In this document: positions 1-9,037 of the stretch, in pieces
How the letters are laid out: each line of letters opens with the position of its first letter
Position numbering within the stretch: position 1 is the stretch's first letter
Assembly (NCBI RefSeq): GCF_000185845.1
Contig: NZ_GL629647.1
Location: 1,280,748 to 1,344,747, forward strand
Reading direction: 5' to 3'
Length of the DNA: 64,000 bases
From: Segatella salivae DSM 15606
Lineage (GTDB): Bacteria > Bacteroidota > Bacteroidia > Bacteroidales > Bacteroidaceae
Made by a program: the position numbers and the translations under genes
Notes under the pieces: generated by a model
Database searches by the model: none
Seen by the model: the letters and a program-made list of their open reading frames with translations, nothing else
What the model was told of the DNA's origin: nothing

Positions 1-1
1 A

Positions 2-85
2 CGTCTTCATCGTGGACTTTCGAAAGAGAAGCGAGAACTGCTTATTGGAAACATATTAGGGGCTTACAACCCCGATAAACACTAG
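2..85 (+). CDS. Possible C-terminal end of a gene entering from the left edge
   Basis: Reading frame 2 is open from the first base to a TAG and gives 27 residues with a protein-like composition (mixed charged and aliphatic, including ELLIGNILGAY). Too little is present to name a family. Another frame is also open for a similar length, so this could be chance. Extending the sequence to the left would settle it. Confidence 0.25.
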   Translation, partial: RLHRGLSKEKRELLIGNILGAYNPDKH

Positions 86-101
86 GGAGTTCAACTATTA
101 T

Positions 102-173
102 AGGAGTACATTTGACCATTAAATGAAAAAGAGAGCATTTTTGCCCCCTTTCAGGAGTACATTTGACCATTAA
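102..173. repeat. Two direct copies of a 21-bp sequence, 51 bp apart
   Basis: An identical 21-bp sequence beginning AGGAGTACATTTGACC lies at 102-122 and 153-173. The spacer contains GCATTTTTGCC, which recurs at about 266-276 in front of a more degenerate relative. The repeat falls right after the stop of the possible left-edge gene and before a gene-poor stretch. No transposase or clear inverted ends are visible, so its nature is unknown. Confidence 0.7.
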
Positions 174-741
174 GCCGATATTTTTATGATATTTCACAAC
201 ATATTTCGGTGCTAAGCACGTAAGGTTTTGATAGTCAATGATTTTCAAACTGACAAAAAACAGCGCATTTTTGCCGTCAGTTTGAACTTCATTTCAAATA
301 AGCTCGTTTTCAGAAAGCATTTGTAATGATAATTCGTTACATTCAAAGCATAAAAAGAAGTGTGATTCATCTTGAGCATTTAGGATGCAAAAAGTTAGAC
401 TTTTCCTTATTAAAATCATTTGCAAACACCTTATTTATGCATCTTTCCCCAGAAAAAACATCTTCTGAAAGCAAAGGGGTTGCGCCACAAATACTATGCC
501 TTAAGAAGTTGGATTCTTAAGGATGATAAGCCACTTTGCTTTCATTGATAATGGCAAAGCTGTGTTGTCACGATAAAAATCATATCAGTTGCCCGGCATG
601 TCTCACGGCTTTTGTGTGCCGAAAACATTGACATAGCAATGAAAGGCATGTCATGCGAAAGTGTCTTTTTAGGATAACGGAGCGTGCTGGGCAGCTGAAT
701 TGTGTGTGATGTTGCGCGAATTTATCACGCAACATCATTCG
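174..741. other. Gene-free stretch before korB
   Basis: I see no convincing gene here. A 64-codon plus-strand reading frame at 326-520 has no clear promoter or ribosome site and no recognisable motif. Its stop lies inside a perfect 9-bp inverted repeat (CCTTAAGAA, 6-nt loop, TTCTTAAGG at 499-522) that has no T-tract. The stretch sits at the 3' end of the minus-strand korAB unit, so the hairpin may belong to its 3' region. Confidence 0.4.
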
Positions 742-1755
742 TTATTCAATGGTCCACGTGTCGTTTGTTTCGAGCAACTCCGTGAAATTATGATATTTCT
801 TTCGGCCTTTTACCTCGCCAATCTGGCTGTAAATGCACGACTCATAGGTAGGCGCTTCGACATCACGGATAACACCCAAGGCTACGGGAAAGCCGTGTTC
901 ATTGTCCATCATGGCAAGTTTCAGCTGCAAAGTATTGTCTTCACAATGGGCATCATGAATGAGAATATCTTCTTCTTTGACACCATTTTCACCGATTTTC
1001 ACTACTTTCAATCCAAAGCCTTCTTGCATAAGACCAAACTCTTTGTCTTTACCGAAGCGCATAGGTTTGCCATGTTCCAAATAGATGGCATGCTCACTAC
1101 GACCTTCACGCGTATAGATGGGGGCGTAAGCGCCGTTGTTAAAGATCATACAATTCTGCAAAACTTCGCACACCGAGGCCCCTTTATGGCGCTGAGTTGC
1201 CTTGAGCATTTCGACAGTGTGTGTGCCATCGTTGGCTACTGTGCGTGCAAAGAAGCGACCACGAGCACCAAAAGACAGTTCAGCTGGACGGAAAGGGTCT
1301 TCTACAGTGCCGTAGGGGCTCGACTTAGAAACAAAGCCTCGCGGTGAGGTTGGAGAGTACTGACCCTTTGTTAAGCCATAGATTCGGTTGTTAAGTAAGA
1401 TGATATTGATGTCAATATTACGTCTTAGTGCGTGTATAAAGTGGTTACCGCCGATGGCAAGTCCGTCACCATCGCCCGAGATTTGCCACACTGTGAGTTG
1501 CGGATTGGCTACTTTCACGCCCGTAGCTATGGCAGCTGCCCGCCCATGTATTGTCTGCATAGCGTATGTATTGACATAGTAAGAGAGACGACCACTACAA
1601 CCTATGCCCGAAATAACAGCGGTTTCATGGGGTGGTATGCCCAATTCGACCATTGCTTTATGCATTGAAGCCAAGAAGAAATGGTCTCCACAACCAGGAC
1701 ACCAACGTGGCTTTCCTTTCTTAAAATCATTTATTTTGTATTCCATGGAATTCAT
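742..1755 (-). CDS. korB: 2-oxoglutarate:ferredoxin oxidoreductase, beta subunit
   Basis: This is the thiamine-diphosphate subunit of the enzyme that oxidatively decarboxylates 2-oxoglutarate to succinyl-CoA with ferredoxin as electron acceptor. Visible are WCPGCGDH (Cys19, Cys22), Cys53 and Cys196 or Cys202 as likely [4Fe-4S] ligands, and the thiamine-diphosphate motif GDGDG at 94-98 followed by NN at 122-123 and IYG. At 337 residues it is normal for the family. It starts immediately after the korA stop, so the two are surely cotranscribed. A related 2-oxoacid substrate cannot be excluded by sequence alone, but the arrangement is that of KorAB. Confidence 0.92.
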   Translation of the reverse strand: MNSMEYKINDFKKGKPRWCPGCGDHFFLASMHKAMVELGIPPHETAVISGIGCSGRLSYYVNTYAMQTIHGRAAAIATGVKVANPQLTVWQISGDGDGLAIGGNHFIHALRRNIDINIILLNNRIYGLTKGQYSPTSPRGFVSKSSPYGTVEDPFRPAELSFGARGRFFARTVANDGTHTVEMLKATQRHKGASVCEVLQNCMIFNNGAYAPIYTREGRSEHAIYLEHGKPMRFGKDKEFGLMQEGFGLKVVKIGENGVKEEDILIHDAHCEDNTLQLKLAMMDNEHGFPVALGVIRDVEAPTYESCIYSQIGEVKGRKKYHNFTELLETNDTWTIE

Positions 1756-3603
1756 TTATTCGTCTATAATCTGTTGAAAAGCTTTGGAAAGTGTGTCGAC
1801 CATGAAAGGTTGTCCTTTCACTTCATTGTATTGTCTTGGGCAGAAGTTGTCGATTTTCATGCGTAAGTAGCCTGCAAACTGACCTGCATTTTGTTCTGCA
1901 ACAACCACTTTTGGATAGGCTTTAAGTACAGTTGAGGTGTTCTTGGGTAGCGGATTGATGTATCGGAAGTGAGCAAGTGCGACCTTCTTTCCTTTCTTTC
2001 GCAGTTCCTCCATAGCCGTATAGAGATGTCCAAACGTACCCCCGAAGCCCACAATCAATAGGTCTGCATCGTCTTTATCACCCAAAACCTTGAGATCAGG
2101 CACAGGAATGCGCGCCACTTTCTCGGCTCTTAACTTCGTCATGAGGTGGTGGTTTTCGGCTTTATTCGATATAACTCCGGTGTCACTATCCTTTTCCAAT
2201 CCGCCAATAACATGCTCATAGCCTTCCATTCCAGGTGTAGCCCAATAGCGAACAAGCGTTTCAGGGTCGCGCAAATAAGGGGTATAGGCTTCTGAAGTGT
2301 CTGGTTTGACAAGGTGGGGATGTATCTCTGGCAAGTCGTTTACATTCGGAAGACGCCATGCTCCCGAACCATTTGCGATGTAAGCATCACTTAACACGAC
2401 GACAGGTGTCATGTGTTCGACAGCCATCTGACAGGCATTATAAGCTGATTGAAAGCAATCGGTGGGCGAAATTGGGGCAATCACGGGCATAGGACTATCC
2501 CCGTTACGACCAAACAACACTTGAAGCAGGTCGCTTTGTTCGGTCTTTGTCGGCAAGCCTGTAGACGGTCCACCGCGTGTAACATCAATAACAACGAGCG
2601 GAAGTTCGTCCATTACCGCCAAGTTCATAGCCTCTGATTTGAGACAAATGCCTGGACCTGAGGTGGAAGTAACGCTTAGTGAGCCTGCAAAAGAAGCTCC
2701 GATAGCCGTCGAGCAGGCTGCTAACTCATCCTCACATTGCATAGTTACAATACCAAGTGACTTGTGTTTGGATAGTTCAATGAGGATATCTGTGGCGGGA
2801 GTAATGGGATAACTGCCAAGAAAGAGTTGCATTTTAGCTTTCTCTGCGGCTGCAATCAGCCCATAAGCCATGGCTTTATTGCCCGTGATATCCATGTATC
2901 GGCCGGGCTTTTTGTGGATAGATTCAATGCGATATGTGGCAGGAACCGACGCATGTGTATTGTGTCCGTAGTCGTATCCAGCATGAAGTACACGGATGTT
3001 ACACTCTGCAATCTGTGGCTTATCTTTGAATTTATGCGCAATATACTCTACAACTTTCGTGCGACTTCGATTGAATAACCAGCAAACGATGCCCAAAGCA
3101 AACATATTTCTGCATTTCAACACCGTCTTGGGATCAACATTTTCGCCCTTCAAACAAGCCTTTACCATCGACGTTATGGGGCAAGCTACGACGTGATCTG
3201 GGTTGATACCGAGTTCCTTTAGATAGTTATTCGTTTGGAATTCGGCTTTACGAAGGTCGTCTTCTCTAAACGAATCGATGTTCAAAATGATAGTAGCTGA
3301 GGGCGAAGCATACTGGATTTGCGTCTTCAAAGCAGCCGCATTCATAGCCACTAATACGTCACATTGGTCGCCAGGAGTAAGTACTTCATCGTCTCCAATC
3401 CTTACTTGATACCCACTAACTCCAGTCAAAGAGCCTTGTGGAGCGCGTATATCTGCGGGATAATCTTGAAGAGTTGAGATACTGTTTCCAGCCGTTGCTG
3501 ACACTAAGGAGAATATGTTTCCGGCAAGTTGCATGCCATCTCCCGAGTCACCTGAAAAGCGGATGACTACTTGTTTGAGTTCTTTTATTTCGAGTCCTTT
3601 CAT
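1756..3603 (-). CDS. korA: 2-oxoglutarate:ferredoxin oxidoreductase, fused gamma-alpha subunit
   Basis: Partner of KorB. The 615-residue protein carries a gamma domain in roughly the first 190 residues (glycine-rich RFSGDSGDGMQ near the N-terminus, LVAMNAAAL later), followed by the alpha pyrimidine-binding domain (GNKAMAYGLIAAAEKAKMQ, SYPITPATD, GASFAGS) and a C-terminal transketolase-like domain. Gamma-alpha fusion is usual for KorA of anaerobic Bacteroidales. It is the first gene of the pair. Its upstream region carries a matching promoter, and a short leader leads to the ATG. Confidence 0.92.
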   Translation of the reverse strand: MKGLEIKELKQVVIRFSGDSGDGMQLAGNIFSLVSATAGNSISTLQDYPADIRAPQGSLTGVSGYQVRIGDDEVLTPGDQCDVLVAMNAAALKTQIQYASPSATIILNIDSFREDDLRKAEFQTNNYLKELGINPDHVVACPITSMVKACLKGENVDPKTVLKCRNMFALGIVCWLFNRSRTKVVEYIAHKFKDKPQIAECNIRVLHAGYDYGHNTHASVPATYRIESIHKKPGRYMDITGNKAMAYGLIAAAEKAKMQLFLGSYPITPATDILIELSKHKSLGIVTMQCEDELAACSTAIGASFAGSLSVTSTSGPGICLKSEAMNLAVMDELPLVVIDVTRGGPSTGLPTKTEQSDLLQVLFGRNGDSPMPVIAPISPTDCFQSAYNACQMAVEHMTPVVVLSDAYIANGSGAWRLPNVNDLPEIHPHLVKPDTSEAYTPYLRDPETLVRYWATPGMEGYEHVIGGLEKDSDTGVISNKAENHHLMTKLRAEKVARIPVPDLKVLGDKDDADLLIVGFGGTFGHLYTAMEELRKKGKKVALAHFRYINPLPKNTSTVLKAYPKVVVAEQNAGQFAGYLRMKIDNFCPRQYNEVKGQPFMVDTLSKAFQQIIDE

Positions 3604-3625
3604 GGGTTAATAGATAATGTCGCAT

Positions 3626-3657
3626 CAAATATATGGTAATTAAATTAAAAAAGCAAG
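3626..3657 (-). promoter_or_regulatory. Promoter of korAB
   Basis: On the minus strand TATATTTG (3626-3633) fits the Bacteroidetes -7 box TAnnTTTG. TTG of the -33 element lies 20 bp upstream at 3654-3657. Transcription would begin near 3620, giving a leader of about 20 nt. Confidence 0.6.
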
Positions 3658-3768
3658 AAAAAACACAAGAAAATGGAAAATATTTTCTTTGCGTTCATCT
3701 TGCTTTTTATAGGAGTATTGCATCTTATAGGATGCTAAGTGTAGGATTATATGCCTTTAATCGTCAAG

Positions 3769-4503
3769 TTATATGATTTCCATTGCCATGCTAATGTCGT
3801 TGATTGGTCGATCGTTTCGATTGGTTTTAGCTTGTTGGATGCGTTCAACAACGTCTAAACCCTCAACAACTTCTCCGAAAACGGTATATTGATTGTCGAG
3901 AAAAGGAGTACCCCCTATTGTGGAATATGTTTTGATTTGTTGGGCAGAAAACGTCAAAGGGTGTTGTTTACAATAACTTTTTGCTTCATTAATGAGTTGT
4001 TCATGCAGTTCAAGTAGACGCTCATGATCTCGGTTTCTGCGTAGTTCCATGGTCTCATCTCTATGAGATTTGAGCAACGATTGAAACACTTTCTGCTCTT
4101 GTTGCATGTTCAATTGGCGCTCTATTTGTTTGAGTTCATTAGATGAATAGCATTTACCCCAGACGATATAAAACTGACTTCCGCTGCTCTCTTGTGTTGG
4201 ATTGACGTCATCTCCGAGTCGAGCTGCACATAAAGCACCACGTTTATGGAAGCATTTTTGCATGTAGAACTCTGCTGGAATGGTATAATCGGGACCACCA
4301 CTACCTAAGTTTTTATCCATGGATGCACCCTTACTATCGGGGTCTCCGCCTTGAATCATAAAGTCTTTGATAACGCGATGGAAGAGCGTTCCATTGTAAA
4401 AACCTTCTTTTACGAGCTTAATGAAGTTATCACGATGCTTGGGTGTCTCATCAAAAAGACGCACAATGATATCTCCTTCGCTTGTTTTGATTTTAATATT
4501 CAT
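3769..4503 (-). CDS. Peptidyl-prolyl cis-trans isomerase, cyclophilin type
   Basis: A 244-residue cyclophilin that catalyses proline isomerisation. Core motifs are GDIIVRLFDETPKH, LFHRVIKDFMIQGGDP (catalytic Arg in FHR), SSGSQFYI and DNQYTVFGEVVEGLDVV. A charged, probably helical insert of about 60 residues (from around SSNELKQIERQ) sits between the two halves of the fold, making it longer than a minimal cyclophilin. The frame extends 9 codons upstream to a GTG, but the internal ATG giving MNIKIKTSEGD matches the family start. No signal peptide is seen, so it is probably cytoplasmic. A TAACTTTG -7 box lies on the minus strand at 4638-4645. Confidence 0.88.
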   Translation of the reverse strand: MNIKIKTSEGDIIVRLFDETPKHRDNFIKLVKEGFYNGTLFHRVIKDFMIQGGDPDSKGASMDKNLGSGGPDYTIPAEFYMQKCFHKRGALCAARLGDDVNPTQESSGSQFYIVWGKCYSSNELKQIERQLNMQQEQKVFQSLLKSHRDETMELRRNRDHERLLELHEQLINEAKSYCKQHPLTFSAQQIKTYSTIGGTPFLDNQYTVFGEVVEGLDVVERIQQAKTNRNDRPINDISMAMEII

Positions 4504-4741
4504 AATGATGTATTGCTTGTTATGTTGCACATTTTGTTATGACTTGAAGTCTCTGGTCTCCACCTTATTTATATATGGTGTGCTGGCGACTGATATTTCA
4601 TGTTATGAACCGACAGAAATAGCCTCATGTTTGAATGCAAAGTTATACCTTTTTCTCGTTTATCGGTGAGATGTATTGCTATTTTTTGCATGATAAAATG
4701 AGGCATCTCTCATTGTTTTAACAATCATTAATGTGTTCAAA

Positions 4742-4786
4742 GTAACAATTGTTACCAAGCCATTACAATCAGTTGATATACCTTTG
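4742..4786 (+). promoter_or_regulatory. hcp promoter with perfect palindromic operator
   Basis: GTAACAATTGTTAC (4742-4755) is a perfect 14-bp palindrome. TACCTTTG (4779-4786) is a full -7 box, so transcription should begin near 4791. No TTTG lies at the -33 spacing; the palindrome centre falls about 43 bp before the start, the place of a class II activator. Crp/Fnr-family regulators (HcpR and relatives) control hcp in many anaerobes; that one binds here is inference. Confidence 0.65.
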
Positions 4787-4821
4787 CGCCAGAATTTAGG
4801 ATATAAATAAATACAAACATT

Positions 4822-6474
4822 ATGACAGAAAACAAGATGTTTTGTTTCCAATGCCAGGAAACAGCAAAAGGAACTGGGTGTACTATTCAAGGTGTTTGCG
4901 GCAAAACGGCCGATACAAGCATGTGGCAGGATCTGCTGTTAAGCGTAGTTCGCGGTATAGGAACAGTCGATCATTGCCTCAAAAAGGCTGGAAAAGAGAG
5001 TTTACCTGCTGTAGAAGGTTTTATCACGGATGCGCTTTTCACGACCATTACGAATGCAAACTTCGACGATGATGCAATCCTTCGTAAGGTAACGGATGGC
5101 ATTGTATTGAAGAAACAGCTAATAGATAAGGCCAAAGAAGACGGAGTTTCTCTCCCTAACTGGCCTGAAGTAACGTGGGGAGGCGATGAAAATGATTATG
5201 AATCTGAAGGAAAACGTGAAGGCATTCTACGCATAGAGAACGCTGATGTGCGTTCTTTGAAAGAACTTACGATATTGGGTTTAAAGGGAATGGCAGCCTA
5301 TTATGAGCATGCTTCACATCTTGGCGAGCATAGTTCTGCTATCATCGACTTCATGAGTGAAGCGCTTTATACGGTTACTGACCCTGATTCGAGCATGGAA
5401 ACACTGCTCAATTGTGTGCTTGCAACAGGCAAATTCGGAGTTGATGTCATGGCATTGCTTGACAAAGCCAATACAAAAGTCTACGGAAACCCAGAGCTTA
5501 CAAAGGTCAATATCGGTGTAGGCAAGAACCCAGGTATCTTGATTAGCGGCCACGATCTTAAGGATATAGAAGACCTTTTGAAGCAAACCGAGGGCACAGG
5601 TATTGATGTTTATACCCACGGTGAAATGCTTCCAGCTCACTACTACCCACAGTTGAAGAAGTATAAGCACTTGGTTGGTAACTATGGTAATGCCTGGTGG
5701 AAGCAAAAAGAGGAGTTCGATACCTTCAATGGACCAATTGTTTTCACTACGAACTGCATTGTTCCTCCCTCTCCAAAGGCTTCTTACAAGGATCGAGTAT
5801 TTACTACTAACGCTGCAGGATACCCTGGATGGAAACATGTAGAGGCTGGACCTGACGGACACAAAGACTTTTCTGAGGTTATCGCTATGGCCAAAACGTG
5901 CCAAGCTCCAACTGAGATTGAACACGGAGAGATTATTGGTGGCTTTGCACATGCACAGGTTTTTGCACTTGCCGACAAAGTAGTTGAGGCAGTAAAGAGT
6001 GGAGCTATCCGCAAGTTTGTAGTCATGAGTGGCTGCGATGGGCGTATGAAGAGCCGCAATTATTATGAAGAATTCGCCATGAAGTTACCGAAAGACGTCG
6101 TTATTTTGACAAGCGGTTGCGCGAAATTCAAGTATAACAAGCTCTCTCTTGGCGACATAAATGGCATCCCTCGCGTATTAGATGCAGGACAATGTAACGA
6201 CTCTTACTCATGGGCTGTAGTCGCTTTGAAGCTTAAAGAGATATTCGGAGCGAACGATATCAACGACCTTCCTATCGTGTTTAACATCGCATGGTATGAG
6301 CAGAAGGCTGTAATCGTGTTGCTTGCACTCTTGTCTTTGGGCGTAAAGAATATCCACATAGGCCCAACTCTGCCTGCTTTCGTTTCAGAAGGAGTATTAA
6401 AAGTACTTATTGAGAACTTCGGTTTAGGTGGTATAACGACCGTAGATGAAGACATGAAGCGCATGATTGGCTAA
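4822..6474 (+). CDS. hcp: Hybrid cluster protein (hydroxylamine / NO reductase)
   Basis: Cytoplasmic iron-sulfur enzyme of 550 residues, full length. Hcp proteins reduce hydroxylamine in vitro and are thought to remove nitric oxide or act in nitrosative stress. The N-terminal cysteines are spaced C8-x2-C11-x8-C20-x5-C26, the pattern of Hcp from strict anaerobes rather than the C-x2-C-x11-C-x6-C type of facultative species. Later motifs fit the hybrid cluster region ([43 protein letters not shown]). It is monocistronic, flanked by its own promoter and a strong terminator. No hcr reductase follows, so the electron donor is presumably a separate protein. Confidence 0.95.
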   Translation: MTENKMFCFQCQETAKGTGCTIQGVCGKTADTSMWQDLLLSVVRGIGTVDHCLKKAGKESLPAVEGFITDALFTTITNANFDDDAILRKVTDGIVLKKQLIDKAKEDGVSLPNWPEVTWGGDENDYESEGKREGILRIENADVRSLKELTILGLKGMAAYYEHASHLGEHSSAIIDFMSEALYTVTDPDSSMETLLNCVLATGKFGVDVMALLDKANTKVYGNPELTKVNIGVGKNPGILISGHDLKDIEDLLKQTEGTGIDVYTHGEMLPAHYYPQLKKYKHLVGNYGNAWWKQKEEFDTFNGPIVFTTNCIVPPSPKASYKDRVFTTNAAGYPGWKHVEAGPDGHKDFSEVIAMAKTCQAPTEIEHGEIIGGFAHAQVFALADKVVEAVKSGAIRKFVVMSGCDGRMKSRNYYEEFAMKLPKDVVILTSGCAKFKYNKLSLGDINGIPRVLDAGQCNDSYSWAVVALKLKEIFGANDINDLPIVFNIAWYEQKAVIVLLALLSLGVKNIHIGPTLPAFVSEGVLKVLIENFGLGGITTVDEDMKRMIG

Positions 6475-6498
6475 GTTTTGTCACACATTATATAAGAA

Positions 6499-6531
6499 AA
6501 ACCGCATCGAGTTAGCTGCCCGATGCGGTTT
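6499..6531. terminator. Bidirectional terminator between hcp and the dipeptidase gene
   Basis: Perfect 11-bp stem AAACCGCATCG / CGATGCGGTTT with an 11-nt loop. It is followed by T-rich sequence on the plus strand and preceded by A-rich sequence, so it can serve both convergent genes. Confidence 0.85.
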
Positions 6532-6597
6532 CTTTTTGTAGTAAAACAGAATCATTTATGTTTTTTTCTCTTTCACTTTCCGTTCTTTTATGCCTCT

Positions 6598-8037
6598 TTA
6601 TGCACCATGAAACAAGTACTCTTTCTGCGTGTCTAACGTCATTTGAGTGAACAAATCATTGAGTAATTGGTCGGCAACATCAAGTGCACGATGCAACAAA
6701 TGGTCAGAAAATTGCTGCAACATTGTATTTGCTCGTTGTGGATTATCTTTGTAAATAACGAGATATTGTGTTTCAAAGTCATGCTGCAATCGGTCATTTT
6801 CAATTTCCAACTGTGCGTAACGGTCTTTGATTATCGGTGCATACGCATTGTAATTCACCATGCCCAACGTCATCACCTTACGGAATTTCCAGTATGCCGA
6901 CTCATGATCTGCAGTGTTACGACCACGAGTATAGGCTTCAGGTACATGCTTAACACCTTGATAAAGCGGTAAGAATACGCCGAGATCTGCCATACCAAGA
7001 GCGACATAAGTGATATGACCTATCGCCTGAGGGAGGTTAGGTCGCACTTGGATTATATGCGTTTGAGTCGTTCGGAAGATAGAAACTGGGCGATAAGGTT
7101 CCTTGCCATTGTTGTGCAAATAAGGGTCATGTGCAGTACCATCATAATGGAATCTAAACGCATTTCGCAACGTTTGAAGACTTATTTCCTTGTCTGCTTT
7201 AGCGAAGACGGGGAAGGTATTGCGGGCTACATCGTTTTTAATTGAGGGCGAAAGCAGCTTTTGTATGCCCCAAACACGTGGGTAGTTATAAGTAAAATCA
7301 TCACGATCGGCATCCTTACAATCATGAGAATAGGCCTCATGGAAATCGAATTTACCTTGCTTTGGGTTGTAAAGTCCGTTCTTTTCTGCAAAAGAAATCA
7401 ACCCTTCTGAAGCCAAATAGTTCTCTTTATCATTAGGATCATAGTCGCGAAGTCGGCTTTGATTGCCCGTAACAAAATACTTATCACGTGGCATTTTGCA
7501 TGCTAACCAGTGATGACCACACGCGTTTTCAAGGTACCAAGTCTCTTTATCATCGATGAAACCGATACCGAAACCTTCGGCCGAACCATACTCTTCAATG
7601 AGTTTTCCCAGTCGTTCTACACCCTCACGTGCCGTGCGAACATAAGGCAATACGATGTTATACGTGCAGTTTTCTGCCAGTCCATTCTTCACATAGGGGT
7701 CGAATTCAAGCGCTTTATTGCTGCTAAATATGGTCTCAGTTGAACTCATTCCCACGCCAACGCTATTGAAACCAGCACTTCCCCACTCACCAGGGAACTG
7801 ATAATCTGGCAGTGCTGTGTAGCCCAAAGCCGTCTTAGGAAGCGGACATCTAAATTCACTATCCTTGGCAACAAACTCAGATGGGCCATCGGTTGTATCT
7901 TCATGAAACTCATAATTGATAGCCATCATGGCATCAAAATCACTTGATCGGCAAAGAAAATGCGAGCTGTCATTGCTCATTTGGTCACCAACGATGATGG
8001 TTGTACACTCAGAAGGCAGTGTAGAAGCTCTCTTCAT
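6598..8037 (-). CDS. C69-family dipeptidase
   Basis: A 479-residue Ntn-type cysteine dipeptidase related to PepD. The short propeptide MKRASTLPSE precedes Cys11, which would become the catalytic N-terminal nucleophile after self-cleavage (CTTIIVGDQMSNDSS). Other family features are the long hydrophilic middle with AENCTYNIVLPY and the WYLENACGHHW segment. No signal peptide is present. It probably breaks down imported or internal dipeptides, fitting an amino-acid-fermenting organism. It stands alone between the hcp terminator and the marR stop, about 36 bp from the latter. Peptide specificity cannot be read from sequence. Confidence 0.88.
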   Translation of the reverse strand: MKRASTLPSECTTIIVGDQMSNDSSHFLCRSSDFDAMMAINYEFHEDTTDGPSEFVAKDSEFRCPLPKTALGYTALPDYQFPGEWGSAGFNSVGVGMSSTETIFSSNKALEFDPYVKNGLAENCTYNIVLPYVRTAREGVERLGKLIEEYGSAEGFGIGFIDDKETWYLENACGHHWLACKMPRDKYFVTGNQSRLRDYDPNDKENYLASEGLISFAEKNGLYNPKQGKFDFHEAYSHDCKDADRDDFTYNYPRVWGIQKLLSPSIKNDVARNTFPVFAKADKEISLQTLRNAFRFHYDGTAHDPYLHNNGKEPYRPVSIFRTTQTHIIQVRPNLPQAIGHITYVALGMADLGVFLPLYQGVKHVPEAYTRGRNTADHESAYWKFRKVMTLGMVNYNAYAPIIKDRYAQLEIENDRLQHDFETQYLVIYKDNPQRANTMLQQFSDHLLHRALDVADQLLNDLFTQMTLDTQKEYLFHGA

Positions 8038-8073
8038 ATTATTTTTTTCATCTTTTCTATGTTATGTTTTTAT

Positions 8074-8430
8074 TTATTTTGTCAGACACATTAACTGTTC
8101 CGGCAGTTGAAATTGCTCGCAATTGAGGTGTTGCAACAGCTGTTTCCCTTCATCAGTGATATTGAATCGCATGCAACGCTTATCTTCTTTGCAGGTTTTC
8201 CGACGGATAAGATGCAGACTTTCCATTGAGGCAATGACCTTAGATGCATTAGAAGGTGTGAGATTTAGCTCGTCGGCAAGTTCTCCCGAGCTAATATTCT
8301 CGTGCTCAGCTACGATACATAGCAGCACAGCTTCATTCATATTCAAATGCAACTGCTTTTGAAGCGTAGCCTCAAAAGCAGTGATATTTCGGTAAATGTC
8401 TCTGATCTTACAAATACATTCCCTATTCAT
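8074..8430 (-). CDS. MarR-family transcriptional regulator
   Basis: A small winged-helix regulator of 118 residues. The helix-turn-helix lies in ISSGELADELNLTPSNASKVIASMESLHLI, followed by a wing with RRKTCKEDKRC. The frame runs 14 codons further upstream, but that would overlap the end of the thioredoxin gene; ATG at MNRECICK leaves a 10-bp gap. Several cysteines (two near the start, two around the wing) could allow redox sensing, as in OhrR-like MarR proteins, though this is only suggestive. It follows a thioredoxin in the same operon and may control it through the palindrome in front of that gene. Confidence 0.82.
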   Translation of the reverse strand: MNRECICKIRDIYRNITAFEATLQKQLHLNMNEAVLLCIVAEHENISSGELADELNLTPSNASKVIASMESLHLIRRKTCKEDKRCMRFNITDEGKQLLQHLNCEQFQLPEQLMCLTK

Positions 8431-8440
8431 TGTCGTGTGA

Positions 8441-8932
8441 TTATTGTTTAAGCAATGTTTTCTTGATAGCATCTTCCAACTGCTGTCGATTCATTGCACC
8501 TACTTGCATGCTTGGTTTTCCCTCCTGAGGAATAAAGAGTAAGGTTGGAATACTACGTATTCCGAAGAACGAAGCAAGTTCTTCTTGTGCATCAACATCA
8601 ACCTTATAGAAGTCTACTTTGCCTGCATATACCTCGGCAAGTGCCTCTACTATGGGCGCCGTTGCCTTGCAAGGACCACACCAAGTAGCGTAGAAATCAA
8701 TCACAGCGGGACGCTTTCCTTCGAATAACCACTCGTTAGGATGCTTATCAAAATCCATCACTTCTTTCTTGAATGCGGCTGTAGTTAATTCTGTTACTTT
8801 CATTTTTTTCTCCTTTACTTGTTTGTTATTGTTTTGCTTTGTCTCTGTAGTGGCCTTACTGTTCGTTTGAGAAGAACAAGCACTTAGCCCCACCAAAGCT
8901 GTTAAAGCCATTAAAAATATCGTTTTCTTCAT
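8441..8932 (-). CDS. Thioredoxin-fold lipoprotein
   Basis: 163 residues: a lipoprotein signal peptide with lipobox LSAC (Cys19), a Lys/Asn/Thr-rich linker to about residue 43, then a complete thioredoxin domain with active site ATWCGPCK and cis-proline motif RSIPT. It should be membrane-anchored and act outside the cytoplasm in thiol-disulfide exchange or in delivering reductant. An internal ATG (MKVTELT) could make a cytoplasmic thioredoxin, but the promoter lies upstream of the full signal-peptide form. First gene of a two-gene unit with the MarR regulator. Confidence 0.88.
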   Translation of the reverse strand: MKKTIFLMALTALVGLSACSSQTNSKATTETKQNNNKQVKEKKMKVTELTTAAFKKEVMDFDKHPNEWLFEGKRPAVIDFYATWCGPCKATAPIVEALAEVYAGKVDFYKVDVDAQEELASFFGIRSIPTLLFIPQEGKPSMQVGAMNRQQLEDAIKKTLLKQ

Positions 8933-8988
8933 ACGCTTTTGTTATCGTTGAATATATCATTTATGTCCTATTCTCAATGAATGTGATA

Positions 8989-9037
8989 CAAAGGTAGTGT
9001 TTATTTTCCAAACAAACAAATTTCCATTGGAAAATAA
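8989..9037 (-). promoter_or_regulatory. Promoter and palindromic operator of the thioredoxin-marR operon
   Basis: TACCTTTG (8989-8996, minus) and TTTG (9017-9020) are spaced by 20 bp, a complete promoter. TTTCCA-T-TGGAAA (9021-9033) is a 13-bp palindrome touching the -33 element. A further copy of the half-site (TTTTCCA, 9004-9010) pairs with the downstream arm as a perfect 10-bp inverted repeat (9001-9010 / 9028-9037). The placement suits repression by the MarR protein encoded in the operon. Confidence 0.65.

Noticed and set aside
42..248. 68-codon minus-strand frame
   Set aside because: It arises from the 21-bp direct repeat (Met-Val-Lys-Cys-Thr-Pro twice) and has no start signals.
326..520. 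64-codon plus-strand frame
   Set aside because: No promoter, no family motif, and the stop lies in a hairpin; coding is unlikely.
700..1347. 215-codon plus-strand frame
   Set aside because: It lies wholly over korB on the opposite strand; korB has clear family motifs.
8431..8472. Longer N-terminus for the MarR regulator
   Set aside because: It would overlap the thioredoxin gene end and adds residues not seen in MarR proteins.
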